NCBI GenBank assembly: GCA_029882335.1
Contig: JAOUKW010000121.1
Location: forward strand, 1-10,477
Reading direction: 5' to 3'
From: Candidatus Heimdallarchaeota archaeon
GTDB taxonomy: Archaea > Asgardarchaeota > Heimdallarchaeia > Heimdallarchaeales > Kariarchaeaceae
DNA: 10,477 nucleotides
Made by a program: the position numbers and the translations under genes. The notes under the pieces were generated by a model. That model ran no database searches. It saw only the letters and a program-made list of their open reading frames with translations, and was not told the DNA's origin. Shown here piece by piece: positions 5,230-10,477 of the stretch; position 1 is the first letter of the stretch, and the number at the start of each line of letters is the position of its first letter.

Positions 5230-8200
5230 TTGGTTTCCAATAGATTAGAAATTATTCAACAAGACTATATTTGTAAAGAATCTTATAAGGTTGTTATAAA
5301 CGAGGCAATTGTACCTGGTTTGAAAAAATTCAATAAAAATGACAAAGAGAGATTAAATAAGGCTTTAAATGACCTTCAGTATAAGCATTGGGACTTAGGC
5401 ATACGTGTAAAAAAATTAAAAGGATTAAAAGAACCTGTTTTTGAAGCCAGATTAGATCAGAGCAGAAGAATATTATTTATAATTAAAAAACTTTCACTCG
5501 TTGATACTAATGATATTCAACCATGTATTGTAATTCAAGATATTGTTAGACATAAAAAAGTCAATCAACAGGCAAAAAATGTCCAATCCATCGAGAGACT
5601 GAACTTAACCAGTAGTGCAGCTAATTTATTAGGTGACGTGGAAAAAGCAGAAGAAATTTTTGAGTTAGATAGTCTAGAACATACACTTGAAAATTTTGAA
5701 TATTTTAATGAATTAACTCAAGATTTTCTAAATGACAAAAGTAAATATGATGATTTATCTGGATTACCAAGTGGGATAAGATATTATGTTTTTAATGAAA
5801 ATGAAAGACTTGAATGGATATTGAATGGTGATTATAAGCTTGAACTTGCCTTATCTATGGAACAAAATTCACTTAGATATCAAGATGGACCATTGTTTAT
5901 TAATGGAGCTGCAGGAACGGGAAAAACTACTATTTTAACGTATAAATTATTTGATATGTGGTTACATCAATCAAATAAAGTATTATTTATTACCTATAAT
6001 AAAAGTCTTAGTGAGTTCATAAAGGGATTATTATTCGAGCTTAATGGAAATGAAAAATTAGGGAATACTGTCTTTACCTTGAATGATGTAGAGAAGAAAA
6101 TATTGGGTTCTCAACAGGAAAAATATGATTTTGAGAAAAAAATTGATCTAAATGAATTTCTAAAGTGGGACATAAAAAAGAAAATGTTTGATTCTTTAGA
6201 CCCTGTAAAGGTATGGGAGGAAATTCGCTCAATAATAAAAGGAAGTTGTACTAACAAAGAATTAGGTATAATTTCATTAAAAGAATATCAACAAATGGGT
6301 AAAAAACGAACTATATTCCTAAACAAAGAAAGAGATAAGGTATATCATATTGCTGAAAAATATCAAATTTGGTTGAAATCAGAAGGTTACTGGGATGAGC
6401 TAGATTTAACACAACATGCAATTGAGAAGTTAAAAATAACAAATGAAAGAGATAAAATACATGGAATCATTTGTGACGAGGTACAAGATCTTTCTGAAAT
6501 ACAATATATATTTTTATATCTATTATTAGGAAAAAAATATCAGAGAAATATATTTTTTGCAGGAGATACTCAACAGATAATCAATCCAAGTGGGTTTAGA
6601 TGGGAAGATGTGAGAAAATCAATGTATAATTTCTTCAAATACAAGGATGAGCGAAAATCAGTTAATGATATTTTCCATCTCCTACGAAATTATAGATGTT
6701 CCCTTTCTATGATTAATTTTGCTAATAATTTTATTGAGAAAAAGTGGCAAATTTTTGGGAAAAATGTAGATGAATACAAGCAAAAAGGTATCAAAAACCT
6801 AGATAGATTTCTTGTTCATGGATATTTATTAACAGTACCTAAAAAATCAATTCATGAATTATTTGATGAAGTAAGAATGAGTCGTCGTCGTATGTTAATT
6901 GTTAACTCAAGCGATACAAAATCATCTTTGAAAAATAAATTAAAATCTGAATTTATACTTCAAATTGAGGAAATCAAAGGATTAGAATTCGATGCTACAT
7001 TTTTATACAATGTTGCAACAGACACTAATCTCGATTGGAGAAAACTAATCAGTTCCACAGCAAATTACTTTGAAGATAATTATCATAAAATTAATCACGA
7101 ATTTAATAAAATTTATGTAGCTATTACTCGAGCAAAAAGACATATTGCTATTTATGAAGAGGATGAATATGCAGTTGAATTTTGGAAACTATTAATTGAT
7201 GATAGAAATTTTGCAATTGCCACTGTTGAGACAATGAAACAAACTTGGAACCAACCACAAAATAAAGAAGAATGGATGGAAGATGCACTTTATTTTCATA
7301 AATTAAGTAAGTATTTAGTAGCTGCAGAATGTTATCAAGGAGCAGGTGAACTTCCTTTAGCTATGGAATGTAAGGCACTATTTCATAGACAATTGAAAAA
7401 CTTTGAAGATTCAGCAAAATTGTTTTTAAAACTAGATAAAAAAGATGAAGCAGCAAAGGACTATGAATTATGCAAACCTATAGAGGCAATTCCATTATTT
7501 CAAGAACTTCGTGATATTTATGGAGAAAAACGATGTAGAGCTAGAATTGCTGAAAAAACAGGTAATTTTAAAGATGCAGGAACATATTGGGAGGAAGCAG
7601 AACGATATCAGTATGCAGTAAATGCTTTTACTTTAGGAAAATTATCAAATGATGCCAGACGTTGTCAGGCAAAATTACATGAACAATATAATGAATGGAG
7701 AGATGCAGCTAACGAATGGAATTTTGTAAAAAATAATGAAAGGGAATATTATTGTTGGTTTAAACATTATGATAAGGAAAAGAAATGGAATAAAGCAGCA
7801 GAATATCTTGAATTACAATACAAATGGAATCAAGCAAGTAATTACTGGGTTAAAGCAAAAAATGAGATTAGATCAAAGTTTTGTAATGCTAAGGATCTAG
7901 ATTTACAGGGTGAATGGAAGAAGGCAGGTATAATTTATGAAGAAATATTGTCTTATCCTGAAGCCATTGAATCTTGGACCAAAAGTGGCGATACTACAGC
8001 CGTCATAAGATGTCAAGCAAAGTATTTTGAGATAAAATCTGAATTTACCAAAGCATATCAATCATGGTTGAAAATTGATTATCTTGAAGAAGCATTCAGA
8101 TGCCTACAAAAGACAGAATATAACGCAAAACAATATTTGGATTTAGAGAGTCAGTTATTTATAAAACAAGGCAGATTCAAAGAGGCTGCAGATAATTTAT

Positions 8201-9945
8201 CTCTAATATCAAGATCAATAGAAAAGAAGTCTGTAATTGAGAATTATAATAAGGCAGGGGAACATGAACTAGCAATTTTATTCGAAATAAATTGTAGTGT
8301 TAGTGATAACACATTGAATGATTCTATAGATTTAACTACATCAGATAGATTTAAACAATCGCTTCTTGCACTCAAAATGGAAAAAGAAGAAAATTGGGAG
8401 GAGGCTGCGGAATTATGGTATTTATCGGGTAATTTCCCTCAAGCAAAGGAAAATTATCTAAAACGGAATAATAAAAAAATGACCATTCAATCAGAAATAA
8501 TGCATCTTGAGAAGTTAAGACAATTTTATCCAGAAAGAAAAGAAGAATTAATTTTAGTGTTAATTGAATATTACAAAGAAATAAATGAACTTGAAAAGGT
8601 GGGAACATATTATGAATTAATTGATTATTGGATTGAAGCTGCAAAGACATGGGAAGAGATGGAATATTGGGAAAAAGCAATAAAAAACTGGAAAAAAAGA
8701 GAGAAGACAGCTCGTATCAATTATTGTATGGCAAAAATCAAAGAAAGAGATGGAGATCTAGAAGAAGCTGCAATGTTGTTCCAAAAACATGAATTTTTTA
8801 CCGAGGCAATTCATTTATGGAAAATAATTGGAAATTTAGAAAACGAAAAGACATGTATTGCGTTAATATATGAAATTCAAGATCAACTAGATGAAGCCTA
8901 TGAAATTTGGATGGAGATTAAAAATTATGATAAAGCACGACAAAATTTAGTGAAAGCGAAGAAATCAATCAAGCATGTATTACAACATGAATTACGTGTA
9001 AGTATTAATGAGAAGGATATCGAAGAAATTATATTTAGTGCATTATTATTAGGTGATATTTCGACGGCATTAATTCACACTAAAAAAACAAATGTTGACA
9101 CAAAATATAGAGATATCCAAATTATTGAGAAATTGGTTAAACAAGATTGGAAAGAACTAGCACATTTGACTTCCAAATTTAATGAGCATCTACATCTAAA
9201 ATCAAATGCACTTAGATTTGAACAACAGCAAAAGTGGGATGCAGCTGCAAGAATTTGGCATCAACTCAAAGATTATCCACAAGCATCTTATGCCTATAGA
9301 CTTGCAGGATTTGAAAATGAAAGTATTGAAATGGAAATTCAATACATTAAATCTAAACAACTTGTTACAAAAGTAGATCAAAACCAATTAATGAAATGCT
9401 TAACAACCCTTGGAAAATTTGAGGAAGTCGCTCATATTTATCAAGAACAAGGAGATTGGAATAAAGCAGCAGATACATGGCTTCAGATCGATATGACAGA
9501 GCTTGCTATTAATTGTTTAATGAAGACGGGTAATTATCCAGAAATTGCGAAAATTGAAGAAAAGAGAGAAAATTTTCAGTATGCAGCTAAGTACTGGAAG
9601 AAAGCAGATGACATGCAGAATTACATAAAAAATAGATTGTTGTATCTCAATGACAATGAACATAATTGGAAGGAAGTATCAGATTTATATACATATAACG
9701 GTCAGGTTGATATAGCCAAAGATATCAAACTCAAACATTGTTATTCTAGTGAATCAGAAGTAGGAAAATTACTTCGAATTGCTAGTCATTATCCTACTGT
9801 ATTATTTGATCATATTAAAGACTCAAATTTAACCTATGGAGGTGCAAAAAAAATAGTTTCTAAACTAAGAAACTCAGATGTACCCGATTTGGAAGAAATT
9901 TTATATTATTTTAAGACTAAGTTTGGTAGAGAATTTAGTTTGTAG
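5230..9945 (+). CDS. giant fusion: RelE/ParE-fold domain, UvrD-like SF1 helicase and TPR-like solenoid
   Basis: A 1571-residue protein. Residues about 18-112 match the RelE/ParE toxin fold: helices, KKLKG, the strand FEARL, Arg79-Arg80 and a last strand ending IVRHKK (Arg107). The usual C-terminal Tyr is absent. Residues about 200-645 form a full superfamily 1A helicase: Q-motif Gln212, Walker A GAAGTGKTT (226-234), Ia TYNKS, II DEVQD (416-420), III GDTQQ (445-449), IV NYR (487-489), V KGLEFD (583-588) and VI YVAITRAKR (629-637). From about 685 to 1500 a degenerate helical repeat runs on, built on units such as WRDAANEW, WNKAAEY, WEEAAELW and WDAAARIW, paired with y-x-x-A and AxRCxA elements. 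This resembles the TRANK1-like class of helicases. Expected role: ATP-driven unwinding or remodelling of DNA or RNA, with the solenoid as binding scaffold and the RelE fold as a ribosome- or RNA-facing module. A defence role is an inference. Start is TTG, fixed by its Shine-Dalgarno. Cytoplasmic and apparently monocistronic. Confidence 0.92.
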   Translation: MVSNRLEIIQQDYICKESYKVVINEAIVPGLKKFNKNDKERLNKALNDLQYKHWDLGIRVKKLKGLKEPVFEARLDQSRRILFIIKKLSLVDTNDIQPCIVIQDIVRHKKVNQQAKNVQSIERLNLTSSAANLLGDVEKAEEIFELDSLEHTLENFEYFNELTQDFLNDKSKYDDLSGLPSGIRYYVFNENERLEWILNGDYKLELALSMEQNSLRYQDGPLFINGAAGTGKTTILTYKLFDMWLHQSNKVLFITYNKSLSEFIKGLLFELNGNEKLGNTVFTLNDVEKKILGSQQEKYDFEKKIDLNEFLKWDIKKKMFDSLDPVKVWEEIRSIIKGSCTNKELGIISLKEYQQMGKKRTIFLNKERDKVYHIAEKYQIWLKSEGYWDELDLTQHAIEKLKITNERDKIHGIICDEVQDLSEIQYIFLYLLLGKKYQRNIFFAGDTQQIINPSGFRWEDVRKSMYNFFKYKDERKSVNDIFHLLRNYRCSLSMINFANNFIEKKWQIFGKNVDEYKQKGIKNLDRFLVHGYLLTVPKKSIHELFDEVRMSRRRMLIVNSSDTKSSLKNKLKSEFILQIEEIKGLEFDATFLYNVATDTNLDWRKLISSTANYFEDNYHKINHEFNKIYVAITRAKRHIAIYEEDEYAVEFWKLLIDDRNFAIATVETMKQTWNQPQNKEEWMEDALYFHKLSKYLVAAECYQGAGELPLAMECKALFHRQLKNFEDSAKLFLKLDKKDEAAKDYELCKPIEAIPLFQELRDIYGEKRCRARIAEKTGNFKDAGTYWEEAERYQYAVNAFTLGKLSNDARRCQAKLHEQYNEWRDAANEWNFVKNNEREYYCWFKHYDKEKKWNKAAEYLELQYKWNQASNYWVKAKNEIRSKFCNAKDLDLQGEWKKAGIIYEEILSYPEAIESWTKSGDTTAVIRCQAKYFEIKSEFTKAYQSWLKIDYLEEAFRCLQKTEYNAKQYLDLESQLFIKQGRFKEAADNLSLISRSIEKKSVIENYNKAGEHELAILFEINCSVSDNTLNDSIDLTTSDRFKQSLLALKMEKEENWEEAAELWYLSGNFPQAKENYLKRNNKKMTIQSEIMHLEKLRQFYPERKEELILVLIEYYKEINELEKVGTYYELIDYWIEAAKTWEEMEYWEKAIKNWKKREKTARINYCMAKIKERDGDLEEAAMLFQKHEFFTEAIHLWKIIGNLENEKTCIALIYEIQDQLDEAYEIWMEIKNYDKARQNLVKAKKSIKHVLQHELRVSINEKDIEEIIFSALLLGDISTALIHTKKTNVDTKYRDIQIIEKLVKQDWKELAHLTSKFNEHLHLKSNALRFEQQQKWDAAARIWHQLKDYPQASYAYRLAGFENESIEMEIQYIKSKQLVTKVDQNQLMKCLTTLGKFEEVAHIYQEQGDWNKAADTWLQIDMTELAINCLMKTGNYPEIAKIEEKRENFQYAAKYWKKADDMQNYIKNRLLYLNDNEHNWKEVSDLYTYNGQVDIAKDIKLKHCYSSESEVGKLLRIASHYPTVLFDHIKDSNLTYGGAKKIVSKLRNSDVPDLEEILYYFKTKFGREFSL
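7282..9730 (+). repeat. coding repeats of the helicase's TPR-like solenoid
   Basis: These codons give at least a dozen diverged helix-turn-helix units with conserved Trp/Phe and Ala positions. Examples are FKDAGTYW, WKKAGIIY, FTKAYQSW, WIEAAKTW, LDEAYEIW, WDAAARIW and FQYAAKYW. Spacing is irregular (about 35-60 residues) and the DNA itself has no exact tandem repeat, so this is an old, diverged solenoid and not a recent expansion. Confidence 0.75.
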
Positions 9946-9967
9946 TTGAATTTTAGATTTTATAAAA
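9946..9967. terminator. T-rich convergent junction
   Basis: The helicase gene and the transporter gene converge with 14 nt between their stop codons. Right after the helicase TAG comes TTTTAGATTTTAT, and a 10-bp palindrome TTTTATAAAA lies at 9958-9967, overlapping the transporter stop. Short T-tracts are enough for archaeal termination. There is no GC-rich hairpin as in a bacterial intrinsic terminator. Confidence 0.3.
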
Positions 9968-10477
9968 CCAGTAACAATGAACAAAGAACGCACAGTGTTA
10001 TTCCAATTCCTTTAGTTGCATTCATCTTCTCATAACCAAGTGATAAACTAACTAATACTGCAAATATTGGATTTATACCTATAATCGGTGTCAATATTTC
10101 TGGTCTTCCAATTTCAAATGCAGTGTAAACTAATACAGACCCCACGGTCCAGGCAATAAATCCTGCAAAGATAAGATATTTAAACGACCTTTTGTTAGTA
10201 AATTTTATCTTTACACTACTCTCATTTAGTTTATTCTTTATTAAAATTACAATATAACCCACCAAACTTGCAGAACCTACAATAGTGAATTTAATTGAAA
10301 CATAGGAAATTCCAGTAATCCCATCAGTTTTAAGAATGATGATTTCAAGAAATTGCATAATTCCCCAGAGAATAGCAATGAAAATACCAAAGAATATAAC
10401 CTCAAAATCAATCAATTCAAGTATTGATTTTTCATTGTCTGATTTATTGAAAGTCACTAAAAATATCCCGAATATTA
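9960..10477 (-). CDS. drug/metabolite transporter (EamA domain), 5' end beyond the window
   Basis: An integral membrane protein of the DMT superfamily. From a GTG at 10457 there are 165 codons, but the frame stays open to the right edge, adding IFGIFL before that Val. Five hydrophobic helices lie at about 20-42, 50-73, 92-112, 118-140 and 148-165 of the GTG-based numbering. The end is typical of EamA: Pro-containing helix ILTPIIGINPIF, then GYEKMN and a last helix ending at the stop. Residues 1-15 are polar and follow a hydrophobic stretch, as expected for the linker between the two EamA halves of a ten-helix transporter of about 300 residues. I therefore read this as the C-terminal half of a normal gene cut by the window, though a five-helix single-domain protein from GTG is possible. 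Substrate unknown. It converges on the helicase gene and is probably unrelated to it. Confidence 0.85.
   Translation of the reverse strand, partial: IFGIFLVTFNKSDNEKSILELIDFEVIFFGIFIAILWGIMQFLEIIILKTDGITGISYVSIKFTIVGSASLVGYIVILIKNKLNESSVKIKFTNKRSFKYLIFAGFIAWTVGSVLVYTAFEIGRPEILTPIIGINPIFAVLVSLSLGYEKMNATKGIGITLCVLCSLLLVL

Noticed and set aside
5281..5565. Separate RelE-type toxin gene
   Set aside because: The toxin-fold codons are in the same uninterrupted frame as the helicase, with no stop or new start between them, so this is a fused domain.
8372..8680. Minus-strand frame of 102 codons
   Set aside because: It is antisense to the helicase solenoid; its Leu/Phe/Pro-rich product reflects complementing Lys/Glu/Trp codons.
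9202..9387. Minus-strand frame of 61 codons
   Set aside because: It is antisense to the helicase solenoid and has no independent support.

Overview
The window is a low-GC stretch (roughly 30% GC by eye) whose proteins are rich in Lys, Asn and Ile. No rRNA, tRNA or CRISPR array is visible. A prokaryote is certain. An archaeon is my preferred but unproven reading. At two genes (the membrane gene at the left edge and the acetyltransferase) a TATA-like box is centred about 27 nt before the best ATG, which is the geometry of leaderless archaeal transcripts. No well-spaced bacterial -35/-10 pair was found upstream of the large helicase. Good Shine-Dalgarno sites are nevertheless present before two genes, so leadered translation is also used. 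An AT-rich Asgard or thaumarchaeal-type genome would fit, but the sequence alone does not settle it.

Left block (1-3370, all on the minus strand). A protein with two winged-helix-like regions (3370->2708) is followed immediately by a 757-residue P-loop ATPase with a C-terminal PD-(D/E)XK nuclease-like domain (2708->435). A promoter-like spacer with inverted and direct repeats comes next, then a membrane protein that runs off the left edge (329->1). The ATPase reading frame has no ATG, GTG or TTG ahead of its conserved N-terminal motif. The best start is an ATT that overlaps the upstream stop codon (TAATT) and sits 7 nt after GGAGG. The DNA-binding-like protein, the ATPase-nuclease and the membrane protein together resemble a prokaryotic conflict or defence cassette. 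That function is inferred, not shown.

Middle (3371-5229). A spacer of about 480 nt has no gene but contains a 29-bp interrupted dyad. It is followed by an unrecognised acidic 81-residue protein on the minus strand and, divergently, a GNAT acetyltransferase on the plus strand.

Right block (5230-10477). A 1571-residue protein on the plus strand joins a RelE/ParE-fold domain, a complete UvrD-like superfamily 1 helicase and a very long TPR-like alpha-solenoid. It starts at TTG behind a strong Shine-Dalgarno. It converges with the end of a drug/metabolite transporter (EamA) gene that is cut by the right edge.

The ATPase-nuclease cassette and the toxin-fold helicase lie less than 3 kb apart. Both have architectures typical of defence or nucleic-acid-surveillance proteins, so this may be part of an accessory island. 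No integrase, transposase or attachment site supports mobility within the window.
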